A stretch of 64,000 nucleotides of DNA from Charina bottae (GCA_023362775.1 JALMGJ010000002.1:33695414-33759413), one strand, 5' to 3'. Shown: positions 1 to 10,480, counted from the stretch's first letter. Made by a program: numbers and translations. Notes: a model not told the origin generated them from the letters alone.

Positions 1-112
1 CCCAGGTAGAGTGGCAATGTTTGTTTTCTATTTATAGAGCTAAGTTATAGGAGATTAGGTGGGTTTTTTTGTTGTGTTGAACTGTTAACGAGTGGCTGCT
101 GAGAGTGATTAG

Positions 113-414
113 CAGAGCTTTCCAAAGTGTGTGTCGCGGGGCCCAGGTGTGTCACATCACAACCCGGAAGTGCTGATGGCGCGCCACCGCATACACGGAG
201 GCAGCGGTCCATCAGCACTTCTGGGATTTCCCGCGGCGATACACCAATAGTGGCGTGCGAAAATCCAAAAGTGCCGCAGCCACGGTGGTGCGCAAAAACC
301 GAAAGTGGCAGCAGCGCTTCCGGGTTTTTGCGTGCTGCCGCAATGGTGGCACTTCCAGGTTTTCTCGCACGCCGCCGTTGGTGTGTCGCCGCGGGAAAAC
401 TTTGGAAAGCCCTG
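113..414. mobile_element. GC-rich hAT-type MITE, copy 1
   Basis: The ends are inverted: it starts CAGAGCTTTCCAAA and finishes TTTGGAAAGCCCTG. The 6-bp word GATTAG flanks both sides (just before 113 and just after 414), consistent with a slightly eroded 8-bp target duplication. The interior is CpG-rich with internal inverted repeats and no transposase. Five other copies in this window (857, 12247, 17355, 46893 and 53436) share the ends, and four of those have a clear 8-bp duplication. CAG...CTG ends with 8-bp duplications are typical of the hAT superfamily; no more precise family is claimed. Confidence 0.75.
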
Positions 415-745
415 GATTAGCATGTTCATTGATAGAAGTATTCCCATGTCCTGGTGGTTGACCTGAGTTCGTTGACCTTTTGCAGGCTGTGTTTTTCAGG
501 ACTGGTAGCCAGGTTTTGCTAATTTTTAGACTTTCTTCTTTTTTATTGTAACTGTGCTGGTGTTTGTGTATTTCAATGGCTTCCCTGTATAATCTGGTGT
601 AGTGGCTTTTGGTGTTGTCCAGTATTTCTGTGTTTTCAAATAGGATTTTGTGTCCAGTTTGCTTGAGCGCATGTTCAGCTACTGAAGATTTTTCTGGTTG
701 CTGTAGTCTGCAGTGTCTTTTGTGTTCTTTTATCTTGGTGTGAAT
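415..745 (-). mobile_element. Penelope-like element fragment (GIY-YIG C-terminal part)
   Basis: Read on the minus strand, the segment encodes KEHKRHCRLQQPEKSSVAEH and then further residues that resemble the C-terminal half of the GIY-YIG endonuclease of Penelope-like retroelements. It starts abruptly beside the L1 ORF1 start near 746. The hAT MITE at 113-414 lies at its other side, and bases 1-112 may be its continuation. It is short and non-functional. The assignment rests on recalled family resemblance, without a database search. Confidence 0.6.
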
Positions 746-1739
746 GGATAAAATATTTGCTGAATTTGAAAAAAGATTTGATTAGAAACTGGAAACTATG
801 GAAACCAAATTTGAGGGAGGAATTAAAAAGGTTGACAATAGAGTTGATGCATTGAGCAGGGTTTTCCAAAGTTTTTCCTGCGGCGACACACCAACCAGCA
901 TTGGTGTGCCACCGCGGGAAAACCCGGAAGTGCGGCAGCGCGCAAAAAACCGGAAGCGCTGCTGCCGCTTTCAGGTTTTGCGCGCTGCAGTTCGTGTGTT
1001 ACCGTGGGAAAACCCGGAAGCGCTGATGATGATCAGCGCTTCTGGGTTGTGTGGCGACACACCAGACTGTGTGTGGCGTCACACTTTTGTGTCGCGACAC
1101 ACAGTTTGGAAAGCTCTGCATTAGAGAGAGGAAGAGAAAATGGACAGAATGGCATTATTGGAATTGAGAGATAAGGAATTTTGTTTAAAGCTTAGGGGGA
1201 TCCCTGAAGAAAGAGAGGAAAACCTTCAAGATAAAATTACACAGGCCTTGGCAGTTTTAATTGATTGGGAGGAAGATAAAATGGCAGAGGAGATGGAAAA
1301 AGTCTTTCGGATTAATTCAAGATATGCAGATATTAATAATAAACCCAGAGTTGTATTGGTTCAGTTTGGTAGGAGAAAAACAATGGATTTGATTCTCCAA
1401 GCTCATTTTGATACTAAACTTAATATTGGAAATGTGGATATAACAGTGTTGAAAGAAATTCCTGTGAAAATACTGAGAAAGAGAAAATAATATATTTTCT
1501 TTACAGATGTATTGAAAAAAAATAAGATCCCTTTTCGTTGGGAGAAATTGGAAGGGGTGAGTTTTACCTTTCAACAACAAAGGTTTAGATTATCTTCAAC
1601 CCTCAAGGCTAAGGAATTTCTGACAAAATATATAGCTAAGTTGGATCAACAAATACCTGAACCACAACATAGAAGACCTACATTTCAAGAAGAAGAGACT
1701 GCTGCTGCATCTACAGACTGTGGTGAGTTCGAATTATAA
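746..1739 (+). pseudogene. L1 ORF1 remnant (RNA-binding protein)
   Basis: The reading starts near 746 with a charged, coiled-coil-like stretch and is broken at 857 by a hAT MITE. It resumes around 1140 with KLRGIPEEREENLQDKI, typical of the L1 ORF1 RRM domain. A single in-frame TAA at 1488-1490 interrupts it; the same frame continues from 1512 with NKIPFRWEKLEG, the L1 ORF1 C-terminal domain, and stops at 1739. ORF1p is an RNA chaperone that coats L1 RNA. ORF2 follows two bases later, the normal L1 order. The nonsense codon and the MITE make this copy inactive. Confidence 0.75.
857..1118. mobile_element. GC-rich hAT-type MITE, copy 2
   Basis: The ends are CAGGGTTTTCCAAA and TTTGGAAAGCTCTG. 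The flanks CATTGAG (before) and CATTAGAG (after) look like one 8-bp target duplication with a single-base loss. It sits inside L1 ORF1, so it inserted after that L1. The interior holds repeated CCGCGGGAAAACCCGGAAG-type motifs and no coding capacity. Confidence 0.75.
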
Positions 1740-2066
1740 ATATGGCTTTAAATTGTCTTACGTGGAATATAAATGGGGCAAATGCTCCTCAAAAAAGAAA
1801 AAAAGTTTTTCATTATTTGAATAAATTGAAATGTGATGTGATACGTTTACAAGAAACACATGTAAAGAAAAAAGACATAAAATATCTAATAAACAAGAAT
1901 TTAGGTCAAGACTTTATTTCAGCAAATACAAAGAAGATTAATGGACTTGTATTATATTTTAAATCATATTTGAAACCATGTTTGTTACTAACTGATGAGC
2001 GTGGTAGATATGTAGCAGTTGAAATTGAACTGTACGGAATAAAAACAATTATTGTGGGACTTTATG

Positions 2067-2647
2067 TGGGTTGTTGCTGGTTTTCGGGGTTTCAGGCACA
2101 GAGTAATCCAAATGTGTAAGGCTAACAATATTTTATTGTAGCATAAGGCAATAATATAGTACATTATTGCAAAAGGAAAAAACAAAGCATACGCAGAGTT
2201 CCATCAGCAGATGTGATGAAAAATCATGGCCCATACAAAGGCCAGGCATAGTTACAATTCAGGAACAGAGTACATGGTAACAGGACAGATAGAAGTCAAG
2301 AAGAAAGATGGAATGTAGACCCATAGTTCATAGCTGAATTATACACTTGGTTCAGCATTCTGATTGGGTCAAGACATTTTCAAACTGCAATGCATTTACA
2401 GAGTTGTACTTACTATAAATCGCCATGAGATGGCAGTGTTGCACATTGTCTTCCCTTCGGGGAATGGTTCCCATGGGATAAGCAATTTGGCCTGATTTTT
2501 TTGGCTATGGCAAGGCCACGCACCTGGTGTTTATGTGCTTTTTGTTATGGGAATGCAATGCAAAGCAGAGAACGTAAAAACAGGTTTTTTTACATGCTAG
2601 CAGTGAAGGAATCCATTCGTAAGATTTCTACATAGAATAACTCTAAC
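2067..2647 (-). mobile_element. Unclassified 581-bp insertion in L1, LTR-like
   Basis: The word ACTTTATG is present at 2059-2066 and again at 2648-2655, and removing the insert restores the L1 endonuclease reading, so this is a clean insertion. On the minus strand there is an AATAAA-type signal about 70 bases before an end reading CAACAACCCACA, which recalls a solo LTR. The other end does not begin with TG, and 8 bp is long for an LTR duplication. A non-autonomous DNA transposon is the alternative. Confidence 0.45.
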
Positions 2648-2670
2648 ACTTTATGCACCAAATGAAGATA

Positions 2671-2757
2671 ACCCGTTGTAACCCGCCCAGAGTCCCTTGT
2701 ATGGGAGATGGGCGGGGGATAAATTGAACAAATAAAATAAATAAATAAATAAATAAG
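2671..2757 (+). mobile_element. CR1/L2-type LINE 3' tail fragment
   Basis: The motif CCGCCCAGAGTC...GGGAGATGGGCGG followed by an AAATAAATAAAT tail is the conserved 3' end of reptilian CR1/L2-type LINEs. About 87 bp are inserted in the L1 endonuclease, and the L1 reading continues on both sides. The duplication is short (ATAA-like). Confidence 0.6.
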
Positions 2758-2841
2758 AGTAAATTCTTTACGCAATTTCTGAGTGATTTGTCGGCTTTTT
2801 CATATCAAAGTTGGTGTTTAATGGGTGATTGGAATGGAGTT

Positions 2842-5800
2842 TTTGTTGTTGTTTATTCGTTCAGTCGTTTCCGACTCTTCGTGACTTCATGGACCAGTCC
2901 ACGCCAGAGCTTTCTGTCGGCTGTCACCATCCCCAGCTCCCCAATGGTTGAGTCCGTCACCTCCAGAATACCATCCATCCATCTTGCCCTTGGTCGGCCC
3001 CTCTTCCTTTTGCCTTCCACTTTCCCTAGCATCAGCTTCTTCTCCAGGGTATCCTGTCTTCTCATTATGTGGCCAAAGTACTTCAGTTTTGCTTTTAATA
3101 TCATTCCCTCAAGTGAGCAGTCTGGCTTGATTTCCTGGAGTATGGACTGGTTTGATCTTCTTGCAGTCCAAGGCACTCTCAGAATTTTCCTCCAACACCA
3201 CAGTTCAAAAGCATCTATCTTCCTTCGCTCAGCCTTCCTTATGGTCCAGCTCTCGCAGCCATAGGTTACTACAGGGAATACCATTGCTTTAACTATGCGG
3301 ATCTTTGTTGTCAGTGTGATGTCTCTGCTCTTAACTATTTTATCAAGATTTGCCATTGCTCTCCTCCCAAGAAGTAGACATCTTCTGATTTCCTGGCTGC
3401 AGTCAGCGTCTGCAGTAATCTTTGCGCCTAGAAATACAAAGTCTGTCACTGCCTCCACTTTTTCTCCCTCTATTTGCCAGTCATCAATCAAGCTCGTTGC
3501 CATAATCTTGGTTTTTTTGAGGTTTAGCTGCAACCCAGCTTTTGCACTTTCTTCTTTCACCTTCGTCATAAGGCTCCTCAACTCCTCCTCGCTTTCAGCC
3601 ATCAAAGTGGTATCATCTGCATATCTGAGATTGTTAATGTTTCTTCCAGCGATTTTAACTCCAGCCTTGGATTCCTCAAGCCCAGCATGTCGCATGATGT
3701 GTTCTGCGTACAGGTTGAATAGGTAGGGTGAGAGCATACAACCCTGCCGTACTCCTTTCCCAATTTTAAACCAGTCCGTTGTTCCGTGCTCTGTTCTTAC
3801 CGTTGCTACTTGGTCGTTATACAGATTCCTCAGGAGGCAGACAAGATGACTTGGTATCCCCATACCACCAAGAACTTGCCACAATTTGTTATGATCCACA
3901 CAGTCAAAGGCTTTAGAATAGTCAATAAAACAGAAATAGATGTTTTTCTGAAATTCCCTGGCTTTCTCCATTATCCAGCGGATATTGGCAATTTGGTCTC
4001 TAGTTCCTCTGCCTTTTCTAAACCCAGCTTGTACATCTGGCAATTCTCGCTCCATGAATTGCTGGAGTCTACCTTGCAAGATCTTGAGCATTACCTTACT
4101 GGCATGTGAAATAAGTGCCACTGTTCGATAATTTGAACATTCTTTAGTGCTTCCCTTTTTTGGTATGGGGATATAAGTTGATTTTTTCCAATCTGATGGC
4201 CATTCTTGTGTTTTCCAAATTTGCTGGCATATGGCATGCATCACCTTGACAGCATCATCTTGCAAGATTTTAAACAGTTCAGCTGGGATACCGTCGTCTC
4301 CTGCTGCCTTGTTATTAGCAATGCTTCTTAAGGCCCATTCAACCTCACTCTTCAGGATGTCTGGCTCTAACTCACTGACCACACCGTCAAAGCTATCTCC
4401 AATATTATTATCCTTTCTATACAGATCTTCCGTATATTCTTGCCACCTTTTCTTGATCTCTTCTGCTTCTGTTAGGTCCTTACCATCTTTGTTTTTGATC
4501 ATACCCATTTTTGCCTGGAATTTACCTCCGATGTTTCTAATTTTCTGGAAGAGGTCTCTTGTCCTTCCTATTCTATTGTCTTCTTCCACTTCCGCACATT
4601 GCTTGTTTAAAAATAATTCCTTATCTCTTCTGGCTAACCTCTGGAATTTTGCATTTAATTGGGCATATCTCCCCCTATCACTGTTGCCTTTTGCTTTCCT
4701 TCTTTCTTGGGCTACTTCCAGTGTTTCAGCAGACAGCCATCTTGCCTTTTTGGTTTTCTTTTTCTTTGGGACGTTTTTTGTTGCCGCCTCCTGAACAATG
4801 TTGCGAACTTCTGTCCATAGTTCTTCCGGGACCCTATCTACTAAATCTAGTCCCTTAAATCTATTCTTCACCTCCACTGCATATTCCTTAGGAATATTAG
4901 TGAGCTCATATCTAACTGATCTGTGGGTCTTCCCTATTCTCTTTAGTCTGATTCTAAATTTTGCAATAAGAAGTTCGTGATCTGAACTACAGTCAGCTCC
5001 AGGTCTTGTTTTTACCGACTGTATAGATGTCCGCCACCTTTGGCTGCAAAGGATGTAGTCAATCTGATTTCGGTGTCGACCATCTGGTGAAGTCCATGTA
5101 TAAAGTCGTCTTTTAGGTTGTTGGAAGAGAGTGTTTGTTATGCACAGTGAGTTGTCTTGGCAAAATTCTATCAGCCTATGTCCTGCTTCATTTTGTTCTC
5201 CCAGACCATGCTTGCCTGTAATTCCAGGTGTCGTCTGACTACCCACCTTAGCATTCCAGTCTCCTGTAATGAAAATAACATCTCTTTTTGGTGTATTATC
5301 TAGTAGGTGCTGCAGATCCTCATAGAACTGATCTACTTCTGCTTCTTCAGCATCTGTGGTTGGGGCGTATATTTGGATCACTGTGATGTTAAATGGCTTA
5401 CCCTGAATTCGAATTGAGATCATTCTATCGTTTTTTGGATTGTATCCAAGCACTGCTTTAGCCACTTTATTATTAATTATGAAGGCTACTCCATTTCTTC
5501 TGTGGTCCTCTTGTCCACAGTAGTAGATCTGGTGGTCATCTGATGTGAAGTGGCCCATCCCAGTCCATTTCAGTTCACTGACACCTAAAATGTCTATATT
5601 TAATCTTGACATCTCACCAATAACCACATGCAATTTGCCCTGGCTCATAGATCTTACATTCCAGGTTCCTATGGTGTGTTGATCTTTAGAACATCGGATT
5701 CGTCGTTCACCACCAGCACCGTCGGCCGCTAGCCGTCCTTTCGGCTTTGAGCTAGCTGCGTCATCACATCTGGGGCTAGTTGAACGTATCCTCTGTTCCT

Positions 5801-6290
5801 CCCCAGTAGCATTTTGACCATCTTCCAACCTGGGAGTCCCATCTTCCGATGGTATACCGACATATCTTTGGTTGTACTGATCCATTTAGTTTTCATGGCA
5901 AGAATACTGAGGTGGGTTGCCATTACCTTCCTCAGGGATCGTATTTAGTCTGGCTTTCAGAATACAGTGCTGCTAGTATGAGTAAGCTCAGGTACAGATC
6001 TGTATGAAGCTGTATGACAAATCAAGTCTGGTGTTTGCTGGCACTCAATTGGACATGTTCTGATGGTTGCTATGGCTAGTGAGAATGGGTTTCCCGAGAC
6101 CCTGTGTCAGTTCGGCTCCAAAGAAGTCCTTAGAGCCAGGTGGAAGAAAAGCAAAGTGGATACCTATTTGGAAGACATCTTGATGTTGTCTTAAAATAAT
6201 GCTGCTAGCTTTTAACTGACTAGATATGGATTGCCAGGGCAGATTTTTGTTCTTCAAGCTCTGAATTTTCTTTCATTTTAGAACTGACCA
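2842..6290 (-). mobile_element. Bov-B (RTE clade) LINE, copy 1
   Basis: The element lies on the minus strand inside the L1 endonuclease. Its 3' end (plus-strand 2842-2900) carries the Bov-B terminal motif: an AAGAGTCGGAAACGACTGAA-like sequence followed by AACAACAACAAAAA. The ORF occupies 2853-5885. Beyond it, about 5886-6290 is non-coding, probably the 5' UTR plus unresolved flank, and L1 reading resumes near 6296. I could not define the target duplication because the 5' boundary is uncertain. Confidence 0.85.
2853..5885 (-). CDS. Bov-B endonuclease/reverse transcriptase polyprotein, intact ORF
   Basis: This 1010-codon ORF has no internal stop and is close to the usual Bov-B length. It encodes the enzyme that nicks genomic DNA and reverse-transcribes the element RNA at the nick. 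An apurinic-type endonuclease spans about residues 70-310: TWNVRSM, E104 in SELKWTG, GDWNAKVG at 208-215, QIDYIL, and SDHELL at 301-306. The reverse transcriptase covers about 480-770: AAGDDGIPAELFK, FIDYSKAFD with Asp655, GVRQGCMLSP, and the catalytic YADD at 755-758. The C-terminal region has YGCESWTIRKAERRKIDAFE and GHIMRRQDTLEKK. The start is the first Met of the open frame; a Met-linked basic N-terminus before TWNV is usual in this family. All catalytic residues I can recognise are present, so the copy may be young. Confidence 0.9.
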   Translation of the reverse strand: MDQYNQRYVGIPSEDGTPRLEDGQNATGEEQRIRSTSPRCDDAASSKPKGRLAADGAGGERRIRCSKDQHTIGTWNVRSMSQGKLHVVIGEMSRLNIDILGVSELKWTGMGHFTSDDHQIYYCGQEDHRRNGVAFIINNKVAKAVLGYNPKNDRMISIRIQGKPFNITVIQIYAPTTDAEEAEVDQFYEDLQHLLDNTPKRDVIFITGDWNAKVGSQTTPGITGKHGLGEQNEAGHRLIEFCQDNSLCITNTLFQQPKRRLYTWTSPDGRHRNQIDYILCSQRWRTSIQSVKTRPGADCSSDHELLIAKFRIRLKRIGKTHRSVRYELTNIPKEYAVEVKNRFKGLDLVDRVPEELWTEVRNIVQEAATKNVPKKKKTKKARWLSAETLEVAQERRKAKGNSDRGRYAQLNAKFQRLARRDKELFLNKQCAEVEEDNRIGRTRDLFQKIRNIGGKFQAKMGMIKNKDGKDLTEAEEIKKRWQEYTEDLYRKDNNIGDSFDGVVSELEPDILKSEVEWALRSIANNKAAGDDGIPAELFKILQDDAVKVMHAICQQIWKTQEWPSDWKKSTYIPIPKKGSTKECSNYRTVALISHASKVMLKILQGRLQQFMERELPDVQAGFRKGRGTRDQIANIRWIMEKAREFQKNIYFCFIDYSKAFDCVDHNKLWQVLGGMGIPSHLVCLLRNLYNDQVATVRTEHGTTDWFKIGKGVRQGCMLSPYLFNLYAEHIMRHAGLEESKAGVKIAGRNINNLRYADDTTLMAESEEELRSLMTKVKEESAKAGLQLNLKKTKIMATSLIDDWQIEGEKVEAVTDFVFLGAKITADADCSQEIRRCLLLGRRAMANLDKIVKSRDITLTTKIRIVKAMVFPVVTYGCESWTIRKAERRKIDAFELWCWRKILRVPWTARRSNQSILQEIKPDCSLEGMILKAKLKYFGHIMRRQDTLEKKLMLGKVEGKRKRGRPRARWMDGILEVTDSTIGELGMVTADRKLWRGLVHEVTKSRKRLNE

Positions 6291-6295
6291 GGTGC

Positions 6296-7492
6296 GTTAC
6301 GTCCCCATTAATTGACAGAACATCTGAGAAACAAATTAAAATAAAACAAGGTAGATTACCAAAATCTTTTTTTGATTTGATTGATAATTTGTCTTTGGTG
6401 GATTCATGGAGATATAAAAATGGCTTGGCAAAATAATATACATTTTACTCAGAGAGACACAAATCGTTTTCTAGAATTGACATGATATGGGTCGCAAAGA
6501 ATTTGGTGAATAAAATTTCTAAGGTGGATATTTTACCAAGGACTTTTTCTGATCATAATCCTGTTAAGATGTCAATAAAATGAATTTGTAGAACATTTAG
6601 ATGGAGACTGAATGAATCCATTTTGCAAAAAGATGAGGTTGTGAATGACTCTAAGAAGAAATTAAAAGACTTTTTTGAAATTAATTTATGCAAAGAAACA
6701 GACTTGAAGATTGTTTGGGACACCAGTAAAGCTATTATGAGGGGACATTTTATTTGTCATAACTCTATCCTTAAAAAAAAACTCAACAAAAGTTACAGAA
6801 GATCTTGGACCAGATTAAATTGAAAGAAATAGAGTCACAGAAAAAACCATCAGATATCAATATTCTATATCAACTTAGATTATTACATCAACAAGTCTCA
6901 ATGTTGTCTGTAAAAGAAATTGAAACCAAGTTGAAATACTCTAAACAGAGACATTTTGAATTTGCGAACAAACCAGGGAGATGGCTAGCATATAAATTGA
7001 GGAAAGAAAGAGAAAACAAAATGATATTGAAGATCCATGATGGAGATGTGGAACTTTTGGACAATGTAAAGATTAAAAAAGTATTTCATGTTTTTTTTTC
7101 TAATTTATATAAAAAACAAGAAATCTCTTTAGAAAAGATAGATGAGTATTTGAATAGACAAAATTTACCGAAACTTACACAGTCACAGAAATCAACATTG
7201 AACAATCCTATAACTACTTTTGAAATTGTTGAAGCTATAAAGAAAACAAAATTGGGAAAAGCACCTGGACCTGATCGTTTATCCGCACTATATTATAGGT
7301 GTTTTGAAGATCAGATTCTGTTACTGTTTAAAGCATTGATGAACTCTATTTTGGCAGGTTCTTCAATGCCGGACTCATGGAAAGAGGCTAATATTGCTTT
7401 AATACCAAAGGAAGGACAAGACTTTTGCTTAGTTAAAAATTACAGACCAATATCATTGTTGAATAATGATTATAAAATATTTGCATCAGTGT
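6296..7492 (+). pseudogene. L1 ORF2, central part and start of reverse transcriptase
   Basis: The reading resumes after the Bov-B at PLIDRTSEKQ and continues through the end of the endonuclease (RIDMIWVAKN, FSDHNPVKMSI), the linker, and reverse-transcriptase blocks LGKAPGPDRLS, SWKEANIALIPKEGQD and NYRPISLLNNDYKI. Frameshifts and stops occur, for example near 6440, 6580 and 6800. It is cut at 7493 by a SINE insertion and is the same element as 746-2841. Confidence 0.8.
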
Positions 7493-7503
7493 TGGCAGAG
7501 AGA

Positions 7504-7887
7504 GTTGGGGGCAATACATTACAAAATTACAGAAAGTAAACCAACAACAGGGGCGTGGTGGCTCAGCGGGTAAGACGCCAGGCTTGTCGATCGGAAGATT
7601 GCAAGTTCGGAGGTTCGAATCCCTAGCCCCGCGTGACGGAGTCAGCTCCCGCACTCGCCCCAGCTCTTGCCAACCTAGCAATTTGAAAGCATGCAAATGC
7701 AAGTAGATGAATAGGTACCACTTCGGTGGGAAGGTAACAGCGTTCCGCGTGCGACATGCGGCCACATGACCATGGAAGCGTCTTCGGACAACGCTGGCTC
7801 TTTGGCTAACAAATGGAGATGAGCACCGGCCCCTAGAGTCGGACACGACTGCACAAAATGTGCAGGGGGAACCTTTACCTTTACCTA
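7504..7887 (+). mobile_element. Sauria-type SINE (tRNA head, Bov-B tail) with extra 5' segment
   Basis: The tRNA-like head begins near 7550 (GGGCGTGGTGGCTCAGCGGG) and has a clear B box, GGTTCGAATCC, near 7612. The 3' part reads GAGTCGGACACGACTGCACA and ends in ACCTTT repeats, the Bov-B-like tail that lets Bov-B machinery mobilise the SINE. The 11-bp word TGGCAGAGAGA at 7493-7503 and 7888-7898 is the target duplication. About 46 bp between the left duplication and the head are not SINE sequence, so the inserted RNA or cDNA was chimeric or 5'-extended. Confidence 0.85.
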
Positions 7888-7898
7888 TGGCAGAGAGA

Positions 7899-9705
7899 AT
7901 GAAAAAAGTTTTACAAGAAATTATTCATCATGATCAATGTGGATTTCTACCAAAAAGAGAGTTAAAAGACAACGTAAGAGTGGTCTTGGATGTTATAGAA
8001 TATTTATAATACCATAATGAATCCCAAGCGGCCCTTATTTTTCTAGATGCAGAAAAAGCCTTTGACAATCTGAATTGGAGTTTTATGTTTAAGGTCTTGG
8101 AAATTATGGACTTTGGAGAACATCTTATTCAAGGAATTAAAGCAATTTATACACCACAAAAGGCGAACATCATCGTGAATGACGATGAATCATATCAGAT
8201 ACAAAAAGGAACAAGACAAGGATGTCCCTATCACCCTTGTTATTTATTTTGGTATTGGAAGTTTTAACTAAAAACATGACCCTGCCTAATCAAGACCTAC
8301 TGATGGGTAAGACGGGATTTCAGATTGAAAAAAAGGTTAGATATTTGGGGGTAATTCTGTCAACTAAAAATAGTACGTTATTTCAGAATAATTATGTTAA
8401 AATTTGGAATGATGTAAAAAAAGATTTGATAAGATGGGGGGAATTGCAGTTGTCTCTTTTGGGAAGAATATCTGTGATTAAGATGAATGTTTTGCCTAGG
8501 ATGTTATTTCTTTTCCAGACTTTACCAATTTTGTCAACAGATATACCATTTAAAGAATGGCAGAGAGATATTTCCAAATTTATTTGGCAAGGCAAGAAAC
8601 CAAGAATTAAATATAAATTGTTACAAGATGCCAAAGAATGTGGAGGTTTGGGTCTGCCTAATTTGAAATTGTATTTCGATGCCTGTTGTTTGCTTTGGAT
8701 GAAGGAATGGATTACCCTGTAGAACAAGAAATTATTACAACTTGAAGGACATGAATTAAGATTCAGGTGGCATGCCTATCTACGATATGATAAAGTTAAA
8801 GTTAACAAGGATTTCAAAAATCATTTTATTAGGAATGCCATATTGAGAGTCTGGAATAAATATAAGGTAAGATTGTCTCCAAATGTACCATTATGGTTGT
8901 CACCTCAGGAAGCAATTGTTAGAAGAGAAAATGTGGGAGGAATAAATTGGTTGAAATATAAAGATTTATAAAGTTTGAGGAGGGTAAACCAAAAATTAAA
9001 ACAAGGGAAATGTTAGAACTGGATGGATTTACATGTCATTGGTTCACCTATATACAGCTGGTGGAATTTTTTAAATTAGACAAAAAGAATTATAAATTTG
9101 TTAATGAAACAACTCAGTTTGAAATGGATCTTTGCATAAATGATGATCATGTTATTACTAAGATGTATAAGATTTTATTACAGATGAATATGGAAGATGA
9201 ACATGTTAAGGACTGCATGATTAAATGGGCTAAGAATTTTGGATATAATATCATGTTGGACCAATCGGAGAATATGTGGATGAAAGGTTTGAAATTTACG
9301 CTGAATTATAACTGGAAAGAAAATTTTTATAAGATGATGTATCGCTGGTATTTAACTCCTGATAAGTTGTCCAAAATGTATAATGGTGTAACTAATGTCT
9401 GTTGGAAATGTTTACAGGGTGAAGGAACCTTTTACCATCTTTGGTGGACTTATGAGAAGGCTAAAAAGTTCTGGGATCAAATATGTATTATTATCCAAAA
9501 GATTCTTAAAGTAACTATACAAAGAAAACCAGAACTTTTTCTTTTGAGATTGATGGAAAAGGAATTAGGGAAACAATATGGAGTTTTGCTGTTATATATG
9601 ATCACGGCTGCAAGATTGTTATATGCACAATGATGGAAAGATCCACAAATACCTACAGTTGAAGATTGGATTGTTAAATTAATGGACTTGGCTCAGATGG
9701 CTTAA
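7899..9705 (+). pseudogene. L1 ORF2, reverse transcriptase end and C-terminal region
   Basis: The frame resumes with MKKVLQEIIHHDQCGFLPKR, then FLDAEKAFDNLNW (the first catalytic Asp block) and QKGTRQGCP. After about 8268 the sequence jumps from LVLEVLTKNM to GKTGFQIEKKVRYLGVIL, so the segment that should hold the FADD box is deleted. Downstream come KIWNDVKKDLIRW and WQGKKPRIKY, and then the CCHC-less C-terminal region to LMDLAQMA. The deletion and several stops make it dead. Confidence 0.8.
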
Positions 9706-10080
9706 TTAACTTGGCAACCACTTTTGGAGTACTTGCTTGTAATAGAAAAAGATGAGGTTTTGATTTTGGGTTTTAGAGATTAAATGGTTTGTTGTAATAG
9801 AAATAATGCTATGAGGGATTAATTAATTGTAAGAGATTAGATTTGTAAATTTATCTGTATCGGAGAAAGTCGGAAGTCGCTTCCCGTTTCTTTTCTTTCT
9901 ATTGACACTTTTTATTTTATTTATTTATTTATTTATAATTCAATTTATATCACCGCTCCATCTCCCCCAAGGGGGACTTTTTATAGTTTGTTCTTTTTTC
10001 TTTAGTTCTGTTTTCTGTCTACTCTATACTCTTTTTTGTATCTTAATTATATCTTGGAAATAAAAAATTAAACTAAAAAA
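9706..10080 (+). mobile_element. L1 3' UTR and poly(A) end, with an inverted CR1/L2 tail
   Basis: T-rich non-coding sequence follows the ORF2 stop and ends AAATAAAAAATTAAACTAAAAAAAA, as expected for an L1 3' end. Within it, 9911-9975 holds a TTTATTTATTTA run followed by ACCGCTCCATCTCCCCC, which is a short CR1/L2-type 3' tail in reverse orientation. Confidence 0.65.
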
Positions 10081-10480
10081 AACATAGATGTAAACAATAT
10101 TTACATACCATTCAAAAGAGACAATAGAAAAGCCAAAAGACCAGAACACTTCCTCGCCAGCAATCAACACCCAGATATGCAAAGATTAACACCAAGATGA
10201 ACACCAGATGAACAATCAAACAGCACATTATACCTTAATCAAGGAACTATTAACTTAGTCAATCAACCAAACAGCAAACAACAGCCCAATCAAGGAACTC
10301 CTAAGGAGTGAACAACACCTCCACCAACACAAGTAGGACAAGCCACAATATATAAACAGAAAGCAAGTCCCACTCCCTTTTCGTACTGAAGATGTTGCCT
10401 AGTCTGGCAATGAAACATCTGCAAGAAAACAACAAGGCTCAGAGAACACCAAGGACTCCGCAGTTCAACCCTGAGCTACA
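10081..10480 (+). mobile_element. Penelope-like element 3' end
   Basis: The segment matches the PLE at 38447-39175 over its distal part: TTACATACCATTCAAAAGAG, then AGACCAGAACAC, CAATCAAGGAACT, and the terminal CATCTGCAAGAAAACAAC. It holds no full ORF. It begins just after the L1 poly(A), so it is a 5'-truncated copy. A hammerhead-like core lies at 10386-10416. Confidence 0.65.
10386..10416 (+). ncRNA. Hammerhead-ribozyme-like core in PLE 3' region
   Basis: The core reads CTGAAGA, then GTTGCC-TAGTCT-GGCAAT (a five- to six-pair stem II), then GAAAC. This fits the hammerhead consensus CUGANGA...GAAA. PLEs are known to carry hammerhead motifs near their termini. I did not verify the cleavage-site strand or stems I and III, so activity is inferred from family knowledge only. 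Confidence 0.5.

Larger units (their letters stand above)
1742..2841 (+). pseudogene. L1 ORF2, apurinic-type endonuclease part
   Basis: The ORF opens with LTWNINGANAPQKRKKVF and later has RLQETHVKK, the conserved start and catalytic-Glu region of the L1 endonuclease. It is split three times. An insert at 2067-2647 carries its own 8-bp duplication, a CR1/L2 tail sits at about 2671-2757, and a Bov-B begins at about 2842. Between the inserts the frame recovers LYAPNED (2650-2670) and then SYQSWCLMGDWNGV (about 2800-2841), which is the endonuclease GDWN motif. It resumes at about 6296. This copy cannot be functional. Confidence 0.8.

Noticed and set aside
7550..7640. tRNA gene
   Set aside because: The B box is present, but the sequence is the tRNA-like head of a SINE and is followed by SINE body and tail; no cloverleaf with a normal anticodon arm was seen.
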